Below are positions 35,540-47,885 of a stretch of 64,000 nt of DNA, piece by piece. The first letter of the stretch is position 1, and the number at the start of each line of letters is the position of its first letter. The DNA comes from Taenia hydatigena (lineage: Eukaryota > Platyhelminthes > Cestoda > Cyclophyllidea > Taeniidae): assembly GCA_036345935.2 (NCBI GenBank), contig JADWOT020000001.1, positions 33,957,412 through 34,021,411 of the forward strand, given 5' to 3'. A model generated the notes under the pieces. The model saw only the letters and a list, made by a program, of their open reading frames with translations. It was not told the origin of the DNA and made no database searches. The position numbers and the translations under genes are program-made.

Positions 35540-38150
35540 ACTGTAGGAGGTCAGCAGCTATTCCACGCTACCTACGCTATCTGAGGCGCATGGACAGACC
35601 ATCACATCAAATAGTTAATAGTGTCCATTACAATCTAATAGATGGACGTGACTGCGGCTTCTAATTGGTAATCGCATTACCTGCTTTACTTGGCTATCCA
35701 ATGAGCACATTAGGCTCTCAACAACCCACTAGCCAGTCAGCCGCCTCTGTGTGTTTACTTTATAGGTGGAAGTGGGTTCGCTCCTCGCATTCCAATGGAT
35801 CTCACTCCCTCTGGAGTGCCTTTCCAAGGCTACTACGAGGACAAAATCTGTGTACATGGTTTTGTAGGTCTTTGACGTTAGCGTAGCCCCAAACGCAGAA
35901 ACATCGTTGGCATCTCCAGCTAAAAAAGCCGGATTACTTTAAGTTCTCTTCTTCCACATTTCCACATGAGCCCTTTGGGTGCTAGCGCCTGTGCTAGATT
36001 GTGTGACACTATTCACCCGAGTGGCAGAGCCCCACCACAACTCGCCAAACTGTGTTTGGTGTCAAACCACAGCGACTCGAGACTGTTATGATAGGAGTAG
36101 AGTGGATCGCCCGTGTCCTACCACCTACGATAACTTACAGATCCTGAGATGCTGATGTGGTCCTCGCTAGAAAGTACTTTAAAGGCCGTGTCCACACCCA
36201 CTCACTGTTTCCTCCTCACACTTATTCGACTAATTTTCATCGTCTCTTACAGATTTTGAAAGCTAGTTTTGCCTATTTTCCGGTCTACTTTAGCCCACAC
36301 ACATTCGATTTTCACCTGTGCAACCAAACTCGCTAATCACTCTTCCCCTCACTGTACTAAATGATACCAAAGTAACATACGTGCTTCTCTGCACCGAACA
36401 AAGGACCTTTCAACACAACTTCTGCATAGCATCGGCCTCATGACATGGCGCCAGCAATCCACATAACAAGTAAAGCCACGGTCTCAACTCACACCGTTCC
36501 AGTTTGTGCAACTAATGCGCGTGCCTTTAGTATACTTCACGAGAACGATTTACTGGCTGACGAGGTCCAGATTCCTCCCACACAACACCTCTTAATCGAC
36601 AGCCAGTGTGATGATTATTACGTCGCCGTCCACTATGCAGTGTCCTTCAGACAACGCGACTGCCACAGTCTCGAAGAATGAGAGCTGAATGTTCACTTTG
36701 TTTATCGTCACGTGGCGTGATTGGCGGGTCTTCTTTGTCCTCCTCTGCGAGTCCACTGTACTGGCTTTGGTTAAGCAGGCGTTGACGCGCTTCCATGGGC
36801 AGCCATACACCTCTCCTCTTAAGGCAGGCATGGAAAGGGAGCGATTTGTCAGCCTTACAGTCCATTTTGGGGCAGCAATGCATGTAGTAACACATGAAGT
36901 GTTGCTTGAGGTTGGCGTAGTCCAGCGCCATTTCTCCATGGACTTGTTGGAGGTGTCTGACATCGATGACTTCTCTGCCAGAGTCATACCGTCTTCGCCT
37001 CAAAGATTTATCAGCCGGTCAAATAGCACTTTAGATGATCCGCTGGCTTACTGATCATGTAGGAGAGCAAACTCGTCTGCGCGACGTCTCTTTGTGCCTG
37101 CCAGTCATTCACTCAGCACAGCAGACAAGTTTACTCACTTAGTCACCTGCAAGTGCGAACCACCCTTGACTGGAGTAGCTGGATTATGGGATGTGGGCTG
37201 CAACAAGATCAATAAGTCCCTTGCTCACGCCAGCGCGCTTTATATGGCACACGTTTTGTCCCGACTTTATTAAAAACGGGAAAGTACAGGAACACTTAGA
37301 AGATGCTTCAAGTACTGTAGCTCATCAGGGGTAGTGACTTTGGCACTGAGCGATTCCCATCTTTAAGAAGTCTAGCTCCCACTCCTCTTCTTTATCTACT
37401 TACCCGCTCCCCCCATCTTGTAGTACCCTAACAAGTCCCTACCAATTCATTCCTCCGCATAGATACCCAATTCTTTCAAATAAAACCCATGCTCACAGCT
37501 AGTTTGCGAATTCAAATGAGCTACTCATCTTCTCCAACACATTTAGCTATCCATCTGTCTCGTTAACCGGCCCTGTCAAATAAAGGGAAGACAGGAGCAA
37601 TAACTCACAGCAGTGCACTCTCCTATGTGGCCAACAAAGGAAAAGAACTCATAGAAACTATCAACACGATTTAATACTGCCCCCTTTATACTTCTTGTCG
37701 GGCTTGTTGCGCTGACTGATGCAGCATTGCTTTGTTACATCTGTTGTACCGAAGCCATCAATGCGTCTGCACTCGATTAGGCCACGTTGATCGCACCTTC
37801 CACCACTCGTTTGCCTACATACGAACAAGCATTAACACACTTTAGTGCTAAGCAGGCGACTTCTCACGCGGCAGTTTGTGCACGGCTTTCCCGTGTCCTC
37901 CAGCAGGCGGAACTTAGGGACGCACACACACACTACTGAAATGGCGCAAGTAGCAATAAACACACGGACAGATTCCTTCTATGGTTAACAACCGTTTTAT
38001 TCACGTAGGTGTTTCTAATACACTTCACCACGACTTCATTATGACCAATGGTCGTGTGGCAGCCAAGCACTAGTATGCTAGGATAATCAATCTTGTGATG
38101 GAATTTTCTGGATAAAGAGGAGGGAGAGGAAGGTAACTCATCAGGGCACC
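35540..38150. other. No supported gene; one R1 scrap
   Basis: 36,130-36,250 is a short R1 piece ('gatcctgagatgctgatgtgg' region, like 20,140-20,260). Overlapping minus frames at 36,592-37,003 (131 and 118 codons) and a plus frame at 36,445-36,681 show no motif that I trust. The missing downstream exons of USP5 copy D (second UBA, His box) would be expected here on the minus strand, but I could not find them. Confidence 0.45.
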
Positions 38151-38154
38151 CGTA

Positions 38155-40754
38155 TCAATGGTAATGCTGGAAGCAGTGAGACAACAAAACGTAAAGCCCT
38201 AAATGGGATTGTTGACAACAGTTCGACGCTGCCACCGTTTTTGAGACTGTCGTTAGACAGACACGCAGACAGGCATTGTGTGTATAGCTCATGCTATGCT
38301 GCAGCTGCCCCACCACGCTCTCGACTGCTGCTACCCTTGACTGCTGCAACTGATGGTCACTGATTTCACCTAGTGAATGTGATTAACCAAATCAAGCCCA
38401 GAAGATGAAAAAAACCGCATACAGCTCATGACTCATTACTGTGACTCTTGAGAAAAAGGGATGACGCATCACGATTAATTACAACGGCAATGGGAAGCAT
38501 TGAGTGCAGTAAGAGGGAGAAGCGCTACCACTTTAATGAACGAAAAATGAAGAGCTCTTCATGTGAGCTAAAATTTGTGCGAAGGCCAGTAGAGATAAAA
38601 AATACTTAGAAATCAGTAGGTAAAATTAGCTACTTAAATATATCAGTAGCAGCACATGCTATCCTTAATTCAAGGAACACGTTTTCAGATCAGTGGTTGG
38701 ATAATGTTTATAAAATTCAAAAGCCTATCAGAAAATAGACCACCTCAAGCTGCCACAGACAAAATCTAAGCATAATATAACCATCAATCTTGTTTTTCCT
38801 TACTAGGCATAGCCTCATCGTCAGGTTGAAGTCCAACGGCAGCACACAAAGCATAAATGTCTAACTACGATCCACATTGTGCACGTCCATCCACCTCAGA
38901 ACTTCGATCTAGCTATAATGGCTGCATTCACCTTCCGCTACAGCCAATTCTTGCTCAGAGAACGCACGCTGAGAATGTCGAGGAAATTATTAAGCGGAAA
39001 ATACGAAGTGCCATCGTCCTTTCACCTGGCGGATCAGTAGTCGGAGAAATACAATTTTGCACTGTCTTCTGCACCCTTTAGCCAAGATACAAACCTATTT
39101 AAATAAATTATTATTACATAACATTTTCCAGCAGTCAGTACCTCCTAGCACTGACCTTCATCTTTCGTCACATTGGAGCGAAATACTCACATCAATGCCG
39201 ATTTTTAGGTACGCCAGATCTTCACTCAAAGGCATCTTCGTCTTCTCTGCTTCACTTTTGCGTTTCTCATGGGCTGCAATCTCGTCCGTATTCATTGTCG
39301 CCTCTAGAGAATTCGGCAGGAAGAGAATTGTCTCCATTCGTTCCTTGTCTTGAACCTGTTGAGGAGAGGACGGTACATAGGTTGTTGAATCCAGAGTACA
39401 ATGTTAAAAGCGATCGAGTGGGTGGTTGAGAGGATTAGTGGACGGGATGGTTCGTTGGAGTAGGTAGGGAGAGAGAATGTGGTAGATGAAGGGCATTATG
39501 CCCACGACCGGTAGACACACAATTTGGTGGATGGAGAAAGGAATGGGGAATAAAGGGTCTACATAAACGCAAAGATAAGCAGGCCGAAGAGCGCATCGTA
39601 AATGGTTGGTTTATTTGGTGAGTACATGAATGCAGTCCAGGTGGATGAGTGAAGAGGCAAGGAAGTAAAGCTTTGAACAGACTGTAGAAGGGATGCATGA
39701 CAAGGCAGGTGAATTAATGCATAGACGATGAAGTCTTATTCGTAAAAAACTCAAGACATGCAGGCGGAGCAAGAGATGAATGAACCTTCCCAGTCAAGCC
39801 ACATTGAATACGGTCCTCCACAGCAAAAGCGAGCAAGTGCAGGAAGGAAGGAGTGCCAACCGTCGACTTTTCATCCATCTCACGTTCCACTAGGTTAAAG
39901 AGGTGGAAAGGGGACTCTTGCACATCCTGCTGCTGCTTGCTCGCAAAATCCGCATTCGTACGACCCATGAGGTGACAAAACATGCGTGGACAGATGCCTG
40001 TAGTCAAGCAGAATGAATTTGAAATGAGTGACTAAACCATCAGTTCAGGTTAGATTGAATAGATAGAGAGTGCATGAACTGATAAATAATTCTAGGAGGA
40101 ATGGATGGATAGAGAAGCTCACCTGGTCGTTTGAACACCACCTCTCCTCCAATAATTTTACAAATCACTATGACTGGAAACCAGTAGACGCCAAAGCATA
40201 GCGCTTTACCCAACTTGCTCATCAGCAAGCCAAAAGACTCTACAGCAGCGATAACACTTCCATTGCGTGCTATCGCACCCATCACCGACTCCACGAAGTT
40301 GGAAAAGGCGAAGGCATAGTGACTGCGGAAGACCTCTGTCGCGAAGAGAACCCGCCCAGAGAGATGGTCAACTATCAGACGGGCGACACAGAATCATAAG
40401 CCAAACAGGGATCGTAACATGGCTAAACACTAAATGATGGAAAAAGGAATGAATCGAGGAGCTCAAATGTTAACTCGATACTTTCGTCACCTATATAGCC
40501 GAATTAATATAGCACGTGTTGCCGGGATTAACTCAACCGGTCAGACTTGGCTCATAAAGCGGTGTGAGGGTGCGATCAGCCTCCTCCAGAGTCAACCACT
40601 CTCCCAGTCGCTCTTTCGCCTCAAATTCCACCTCCATCACAGTGCAATCGGTCTTGTGCTGATTCTGCATGTCAATGCCAAAGGGAGCAAGATGCTGCGC
40701 CAACAGTAAGTCAGACACCATGTTTTTCTTCGTGTACGGGAAGATTTCAGCGGC
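38155..40754 (-). pseudogene. USP5 / isopeptidase T-like pseudogene, copy D
   Basis: USP5 recycles unanchored polyubiquitin. Six exons on the minus strand follow its order. D1 (40,754-about 40,491): HLAPFGIDM, ERLGEWLTLEEADRTLTPLY and the Cys box GNTCYINSAI (Cys codon 40,514-40,512). D2 (40,351-40,123): VLFATEVFRSHYAFAFSNF. D3 (39,997-39,786): CPRMFCHLMGR, QQQDVQE, LFNLVE, VEDRIQC. D4 (39,355-39,191): 55 codons, LPNSLEATMNTDEIAAHEKR. D5 (about 39,076-38,804): decayed, ending GLQPDDEAMP. D6 (38,369-38,155): UBA-like, NACLRVCLTT. Phases fit at every junction. Lesions: TGA at 40,535-40,533 before the Cys box, TAG at 40,493-40,491 just after it, a GG acceptor before D2 (40,353-40,352), an altered QEF motif (QESPF) and stops in D5. 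A weak N-terminal exon may lie near 42,420-42,340 (VRVYLLRETN). Confidence 0.85.
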
Positions 40755-40999
40755 CCGCAATCAAGAAAAGTCGGTCAAGTACGTCTACCACCTATCTGTC
40801 CATTGATTGGCATTGCTACACCCATTCCTCTAACCAACCAGTCATTAGCCTTGATCTACCGAATCCACCCAATCATCAATTCGAAAATCGCCTCGGTTAC
40901 TCAATTAGGGGTCCACTGCTGAGCTTTTCAACTATTCTTCCACTCATTGCCTCTGCGTTTACTGGTGGTGATGTTGGCGCCGTCGCTGGTGCTCTCGAA

Positions 41000-41215
41000 G
41001 AGTCAAGAGTAGTTCGCAGGCATTCAGTGGATTGACCTGCGGTCTCGATGGCAAACGCTCCAAATTCAGCTCAGGTCTATCAGAGGAGAGGTGAGAGGGA
41101 GAAGGAGGCAGTAGTTGGCGACAGAAAGAAAACAGTTGAATGAGAAATCATTTTAATCAAAGCCATTGATTACGCAGAACGCACTGCAGTTCCTCAAATG
41201 CAGCATCACCCTTCC
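41000..41215 (+). repeat. Dispersed duplicate of 732-934
   Basis: See the entry at 732. Minus and plus frames over this block are short. Confidence 0.75.
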
Positions 41216-42855
41216 CTCAAAAGTCATGGAGAAGGAAACAACTTCAACAATCCCAAAGTCTCCACTTAACCCGCATTGTTCACTCCACCACCGCCTTGGC
41301 TCCAAATCGACTTTCCTATACTCACTAACAACATCACCCTCCACCACAGTAGAAACTCTCGCATTCCAACTCCTCCAATCAACCCATTTCAGCGTCATGC
41401 GTGCGCATGCACAATTCATTGGAGGAGTGAACTGCTGAGTGCAAAACCACTCAAAGAAAAGAGATTTCTATCAATTGGTCAATGGACTGCGCCGCTGTGT
41501 CTTTGGAAAGCAAACACATATCAATGCTTGCCAACATCGCCATCATGAGGGGAAAGGTCACATTGTTACTAGTTTTCGCCCCATCAAACCCTCCATCCAC
41601 CATCAGTTCACTCATTCAGCAAATCCCCTCCAACCTCCCCTCCAACACGCCTGACTCATTGCCGAAGAAGACTGCCCCACAACCACCTCACTACTCCCAG
41701 TAGCATCCCGAGCGCACGCATTTCTGCTCCATTCACCAACTAATCCACCTTACATTCCTCATCCATCTACTCAACCTCACCACAACTCACATCCATTTCG
41801 GTTAAAGGGTTCGTGTTTAAGACTAGAATCGCTCACCAGAATAAAATTTCCCAGACATGAATTGAAATTATATTACCTTGTGAACTGTCGCCAAGTACGA
41901 CGTGCCATCCAGAATTGTTGGATCCAACGACAGCCTAATCGAGTGCATGGATGCGAATGTAGAAGTGTCAAGAAAAATAGGACATCTACGTGACGAGTCG
42001 ACGCAGCAGGTCCCTTCTACACTAGTGCGGTTGATGGCGCCGCAGAAGGAGTCTCAGCCTCGGTCTCACCGGCGGTCGTGAAAGCGCAGTAGACCAAAGA
42101 CATTGGACAAGGGAGAAATAACTCTTCACTGCACTCACACAATCAGAGGACAAGACAATGTGGGACGGCAGTACCTCACAGAGGAGAGTCACAAGGTCCG
42201 ATGATTTACTTTAAAATGATAATCTCGAAGCTTACTTGACCAATCAACCACATTCGTACTCAGGGTGAGCCCAAGATGCCAACTACTTATAAGCACATGA
42301 GTAGAAAGGTGTAGCTGATGACTTACACCAGACGCAGACCATCTCGTAAGTCCGCTGCGAACCAAGTTTGTCTCCCGTAAGAGGTAAACGCGGACCAGAC
42401 TTCGGCACACTTCCATTCAAGACTACAATGTCCGTAGCTGCCACCTACTACCATCGGGTCCAATTAGAGTCATGCGCAGACCCAAGATCGTGCTACTAAA
42501 CAGCATTCAAGGCGCCAATGACTGTGGAACGTCCAGTGTTTCGAGCTGGTGTACGTATGCATACGCCACTTATCCGACGATGCTCGAAAGTGGACAAGTA
42601 ATGCTCCTCTCAGTCACCTGCGTGTGGGCGTTTGAGCCAACGGTGCTAATGCGTTTAACGTTGCACTGTGGAAGCATGCATCGTCATCCACTAGAACCAG
42701 TCAGAGGAATGCATCTACTTTGCACTCCTGTCAGTGACTACATGGATGATGCACAACTAGCCTTCTGTAGAAGTAGCACTAGAGATCCGCGTGGTCCCAG
42801 CAAAACACACACAAGAAAGGCATTCTTTGCAGAATGTTTGTGAACATACGATAAA
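41216..42855. other. No supported gene
   Basis: The upstream (zinc-finger UBP) exons of USP5 copy D would be expected here on the minus strand. Only one weak match is seen (42,420-42,340). The plus frame 42,472-42,843 (123 codons) shows no recognised motif. Confidence 0.4.
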
Positions 42856-42859
42856 TGAT

Positions 42860-43626
42860 CGAAGTTAGGGACAACGCAACACTAACAGTCCCCATTCCTC
42901 CACAGGTTTTTGATAAGCTCTACAGTATTCAATGGCGGCGAGGTGTCTCTACCCCACTCCTCAATATCCAACACATTCTGCATATGCAAAAGGGAGGAAG
43001 GAAGGAGGGCGCCTTTACTGCTTTTAACAGTGGCAATAGTTTAGCTTTATCAATGGTAGCAGCAATAATAATAACTAAAGAAGGGAGCGGGAAGGGAAGG
43101 GCAGGGCAGGGAAGGGGAACAAGTTCACGTGTGGTCTTCTGCACAGACGGGAGGGCGCTTCCAACCACCTCTTCCAAACATCCTATTTCCCGACGACATC
43201 GGGCAGAGCACGGGCTGGCGCGTAAGTCGGTAAGCAGCGCCTCAAGACTGCCCATTGAAGCCATAGATCGTTGAGAGAGGATCCATCCCCGGCACTGCCG
43301 CCACTACCACCACCAACACCACCAATGACACTGCCGGCCGATACGGGAGCAAAATTAGTTCCAGCATTTGCCTCAATGTGTCCACGAGGCCACTCCGTGA
43401 CACATTCATGCCGCTTGGCTCGCTACAAGTGCAAAAGACGCCATTTCCATCACTTCACACACATCACTACTTTCCCATCTTCTTCCACTCTCTCATCCGC
43501 CCAACACCCAAAAGGGAGGCTCATTCCAACCAAAACTACGTCCTTACCACTACCATTTGTAAGTCCGCATAAACGAGCGCAAAATATTATTTCATGACTG
43601 ACATTTCCATCCTACTACCTTCGCAT
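42860..43626 (+). repeat. Segmental duplicate S2, copy 2 (longest)
   Basis: Contains both the 'gcaacactaacagtcc ... ggtttttgataag' start shared with 14,655-14,760 and the body shared with 8,805-9,545. It lacks about 80 bp present in copy 1 near 8,940-9,020 ('gtatttgcattaccag' onward). Confidence 0.85.
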
Positions 43627-45625
43627 TTTTCTAACCACTTTTTCTACAAGAAATCCAATTTAGAAAATCGAGGCTACAGCATTACTTAAGCACTGGCTGT
43701 AATCAGAGCCACCTTAGTCACACACTCGGGTGGAGCCAAATCAGACACATTTTCATATTTCTGTCAGAAAATTTGTTTTCTTTGCTGCCATAGTCACAGC
43801 TTCCTCGAAAGTACCAGACCAGTCCCTGAAACAGTCTTCATCAGCGACTACGAAATATGCACTTTTCAAAGCATCGTCCCTTACTACTGCGAAGGACCTA
43901 TTCAATCGCTGTGAACAACACCTAATCGCCACACTTCCTCTCCCAACGACTTTTGAGGTGAAGGCGACAGTCTTTCAAAAGTGTCTACCGATCCGCCCTT
44001 TCTAGTGCCAAGTTAGGCTTTCGCATTAGTGAGGAACCAGCGTTCTCTCCCTGATTACAATTGGTAAGGTTAACATTTACACCCTTAAATGCGTTTAAGC
44101 CTTTCCAACCATTAGCTCAACCGCAAATACTGACTACTGCCAGCACTTTGAGGCTGCAAAATACATTTCCATCTTTTCCTCCAACACTTTCTACCTTTCA
44201 AGATACAAGAAACCTGACAACCCCGATAGTAATTAGTCGAGGTGAGGTCGGAAACCACCTAAGCATTCTACCCCAGATGCTCCCCACACCGTCCTTTTCA
44301 ACTCCTTTTCCATCCATTCTCACTCCTCAGACTGAGTAGCAATAGTAGTCGGAGCAGCACGACAGCCGCTCTCCCTCCCCTAACGGCTCGCGCCCAGCAC
44401 ACCCAACAGTGGAGACCTACTCACTTACTTACCTCCTCTGAGATGATGCACCACTACTCATCACCTATACAGTCAGCAACAAATTAACCTCCACCCTCCC
44501 ACCGCGAAAACATTTCCGTACCTCCGGAAGCAAAATGTGCCGCAGATGCCACCACCAAGCTCCACCCATAGCGCTTTCATTCGTCGTCGTAAGAGAATGT
44601 CTCCTTCACTCTTTCACACACCCACGGCACAGCTCCCCAAGCCTTTCCCTTCCTTCGCCGCCACCCAGCCACCCATGCCCGCGAAGACAAAGAGACGGAG
44701 ACAATAATAGTAATAGTAGGCCGTGTCGCCCATGCCGACAGCCGCATCGCACAACCCAGACAGAGACGCCACCGCCGTCACCGTCACCGCCACCGCGAAT
44801 CACTCCAACATCTTGCATTGCCTACCATTCCACACACTCATCACATGTTACTTCACCATCACAACCATCAGGGTAAGTTTGTAGCATCTAAAAAGAAAAA
44901 AAACCAAACAATGGAAAGACCGATGTGTGAGGCTCCAATGCGCTGCAAAGCTAACATCCACAAGCATAACTACTGGTAGGAAAACAAGAAACAGACAACT
45001 CAACAAGCAAACACTTGAGACTGCTACAAAGTACAGTCTGCGTGGTGATGCCAAAGCTTCCCACCCATGCCGTCAAAGCTGAGCATCCTACCATTAAGTC
45101 ATCACTGAGGCCCCCTACACAACATGTTTCACAGCAAGAATCACATCAACACAAAAAACAACCCTCGTCCTGCCCCCCCCCCCTCCCGTCCACTCCGCCA
45201 TCCATATGTGCTCCAACAACACCCATATCACAGTAATGAAAATAGCGCAGATAAACAGGTAAAGGAGAACAGCACTCTCCCACCAACCATATGAACGCAC
45301 TTTGATTCCATTGCTGCGCACAAAAAGAGACGGCAACAACTCATTAAGCACGATCCAATCTTACCTGAGAAAAATGTGAAGTGATAGCGAAGGCAAGACT
45401 CGCACTCATTACTGCTGCAGTCTCTTCTTCTTCAGTGTATTCTAGCACGAAAACGAGCCAAAAAAATGCATAATAAGATTTATAAATAATGGTGAATACT
45501 TACTAGCAAAAAAATAATAATGATTAATTGCCACGTCCTTAGCAACGCTAGCACCCCTCCCAACATAAATCTATCGCCATTAGAAAGTAAACAAATTACA
45601 AATTGCCAAAACAATCTTAACTTAT
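43627..45625. other. No supported gene
   Basis: C-rich, proline-coding low-complexity frames at 44,061-44,339 and 44,535-44,876 probably reflect base composition. A run of 11 C lies at 45,173-45,183. Confidence 0.45.
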
Positions 45626-45629
45626 CGCT

Positions 45630-46240
45630 CGAGGTGTCATACAGCGAGAAGTGCACGTGAGCAGGCATCGCAGTTGGAAAACAAAACGACCTAACAGCCA
45701 CATTATGAGACTTTTGCGTTTACTTTACCAATGTTACAGGTCCCTTCATCAAATTGGACCTCGTTCATCAAAACTCATTCTTACTAAAATAACAAACCGC
45801 TTAAAAACAGCCAAAGCGATCGTACTTAATCCAAAGAAGTGTTTTGTAGTAACAAAATCAACGCAATCAGGCAGTGCAAGTGGAAAACAAAAAGTTGTGA
45901 CAGCAACTGCAGCTATTTCTGAAACGGTTTGTCTAACAAATACTGACAAATGAAGCAAAAGCATATATCTATAGGCACTCATAAAGTGAGTGCTTAATCG
46001 CAAGAAACCACCAAGCAAGTAATTGCCAAGCACTTCGTAAGATTTTAACACCTCTCCACAAAATCACGCCCCATTGCTCAAATTCAAACGTCAGTAAAAA
46101 ACAAACAACCTCATGAACCGCAAAAACAGTCCAAATTTATATCTATACAGCGAAACATGCACGTCAGGGGACCTTGCAGTTGAAAAGTAGCCGTCAACAT
46201 TCACATTAAGAGGCCTTTGCATCTACTCTAACAAGTATGT
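45630..46240 (+). repeat. Two diverged direct repeats of about 110 bp
   Basis: 45,632-45,735 and 46,142-46,235 share 'acagcgagaagtgcacgt / acagcgaaacatgcacgt', 'ttgg.aaac / ttgaaaag' and 'cacatta.gag.cttttgc', in the same order and orientation about 510 bp apart. Confidence 0.5.
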
Positions 46241-46289
46241 GTATAAAGGGAACAAGTCGGCATTTAAAGTACCTCAGACTAACTAGCTA

Positions 46290-46560
46290 ACTAAAAGTAA
46301 TAAACAGTTACTTACTGCTTACTGGGTTTTCAACTTTTGGCAGCGCATGAAGCCCCATTAACCCAGAAAAACTAGCCCCGAAAACACACACAAACTACGC
46401 AAGCCGCGCAAAAACCTCGCCAATCAGTTCAAAGTTCGCCTGATGAAACAAACGAGCTTTATATTTTTATGTGTTTTTAATGCGACCATAATTACTACAA
46501 ATACCAGCAGTTACGACTGCCGCGTATAATTCGGGTAGCAAACATACTAATGCCGATTTA
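46290..46560 (+). repeat. Duplicated block S4, copy 2 (promoter-like)
   Basis: Partner of 17,940-18,250, with CCAAT at 46,421-46,425 and a TATA-like run at 46,461-46,470. Confidence 0.65.
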
Positions 46561-46799
46561 CAAAGCGTACAAAATGGGAACAACGTTAATATTTACATAT
46601 TAGTAATATAGATGCATAATATTTATATTGTAAGGTTTGCCAACAAATCGTAAAAGCGGTTTAAACAACAGTGAGCAATGGCATTTTGTTAACTAGTTGT
46701 ACAATTCATGCCGCTTTAAACACGTGTTTTATAACAAAGTTCATATTCAAAACCAATAGACGAGTTGCTCAATTAACGCAATGGACTGACCCTACCCAC

Positions 46800-46981
46800 T
46801 GTAGCGTCCTGAGGCTCCCTTAAGGCAAAAGAAGGCAAAGTGGCAGGGTAGAATGCATATATTCACCGAACAGATGGAAATAGGCTGCTGGCATGGCCCG
46901 GAGGCCAGCCCACGCAGCTAGGGCAGTACGGCCACCCCCTGTGATTCTGACAGAAACCGGCAGTTCTAACAAAGTACTAAA
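46800..46981 (+). mobile_element. Solo LTR 1 with 5-bp target duplication
   Basis: A 182 bp element starting TGTAGCG and ending AGTACTAAA (expected ...CTACA, one base changed). It is flanked by CCCAC at 46,795-46,799 and 46,982-46,986. The paralogous block at about 1,035-1,045 reads straight through without the element. Its size and TG..CA ends are those of an LTR of a small (TRIM-like) retroelement. No internal region or second LTR in a proper pair is present. Confidence 0.85.
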
Positions 46982-47346
46982 CCCACATTGATTTGCAGGT
47001 GTCGATCACCTTCACGAAAGATGAGCACTTGTACAAAATCCGCCTAACATCTTGTTGGTTGGTGGGGTGTAAGCTACGTTTTCAGATGGCAGTTTTCGGT
47101 TACGATGCCTGCATATCCCACGACACGTAGACGCAGTGGCACAGTAGCTAACTTCGTAATTACTTCCTGATTTGAGCCTCAACCACATTGACAGTTGTTC
47201 CATTTAGTAAAGCGCTACCCGACCTTCTACCTTGTGTGGTAGCTGTCATGGCATGACTTGTAATTGTCTGAACTTACCTGACCTGCCAGTAACCCCAATG
47301 CAATTGTGAAAACGGGTTCGATTCTGCTGGGATAGTTGATCATGAT

Positions 47347-47531
47347 TGTAGCGTCCCGAGGCTCCCTTAAGGCAAAAGAAGGCAAAGTGGCAGGATAGAA
47401 TACATATATTCACCGGACAGAGGGAAAACGGCTGCTGGCGTGGCCCAGAGGCCAGCCCACGCAGATAGGGCAATATGGCCACCTCTGTGACCTTGACAGA
47501 AACCGGCAGTTCTAACAAACAAAGTACTACA
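47347..47531 (+). mobile_element. Solo LTR 2 with 5-bp target duplication
   Basis: A 185 bp element with perfect inverted ends TGTAG...CTACA, flanked by ATGAT at 47,342-47,346 and 47,532-47,536. It is closely similar to LTR 1 along its whole length. The two LTRs lie 365 bp apart, but the sequence between them is host block S1 and their target duplications differ, so they are two independent solo LTRs and not one element. Confidence 0.9.
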
Positions 47532-47792
47532 ATGATAGAGGTGGGAGCGCTCGACAATTTAACAGGATTTTTTGTGTGGAATAATGTAAACTTTTTGATT
47601 CTTTCTGTGAGGAGACATGAGAAGGCTAAAAGAGTATGAGGCATGTTTACTGAGTCACGGGTAATGTTAGGGCTAAGAATCGCATCCTCAAACTCCCACT
47701 CTTGTGAGTTTGTCAATGCGGTCCCTCATCTCGCTCCTCCCCCTCCTCCTCCTCCTCCGCCTAATAATCCCACTTCCAAATCAGCTCCTTAT

Positions 47793-47885
47793 TGTAGGAT
47801 CCGAAGGCTCCCTTAAAGGCAAAAGAAGGCAAAATATCAGGATAGAATGCATATATTCAACAGACAGAGGAAAATGAGTTGCTGG
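47793..47885 (+). mobile_element. Old partial LTR (shared with 1,674-1,766)
   Basis: The third, diverged LTR of the same family in this block. It is present at the same place in both S1 copies. Confidence 0.6.

Noticed and set aside
36592..37003. Overlapping minus frames of 131 and 118 codons as a USP5 zinc-finger exon
   Set aside because: Cys and His spacing does not fit ZnF-UBP, and the position is wrong for copy D, whose N-terminal exons should lie above 40,760.
40117..40350. Exon D2 as part of a membrane transporter, from its hydrophobic end
   Set aside because: The VLFATEVFRSHY segment and the phase into CPRMF fit USP5. The hydrophobic stretch falls in a variable loop.
44535..44876. 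113-codon Pro/Ser-rich plus frame as a gene
   Set aside because: Low-complexity, C-rich DNA. An antisense Gly/Val-rich frame is equally open.
46800..47531. A complete TRIM element (LTR - internal - LTR)
   Set aside because: The sequence between the LTRs is host block S1, and each LTR has its own different target duplication.
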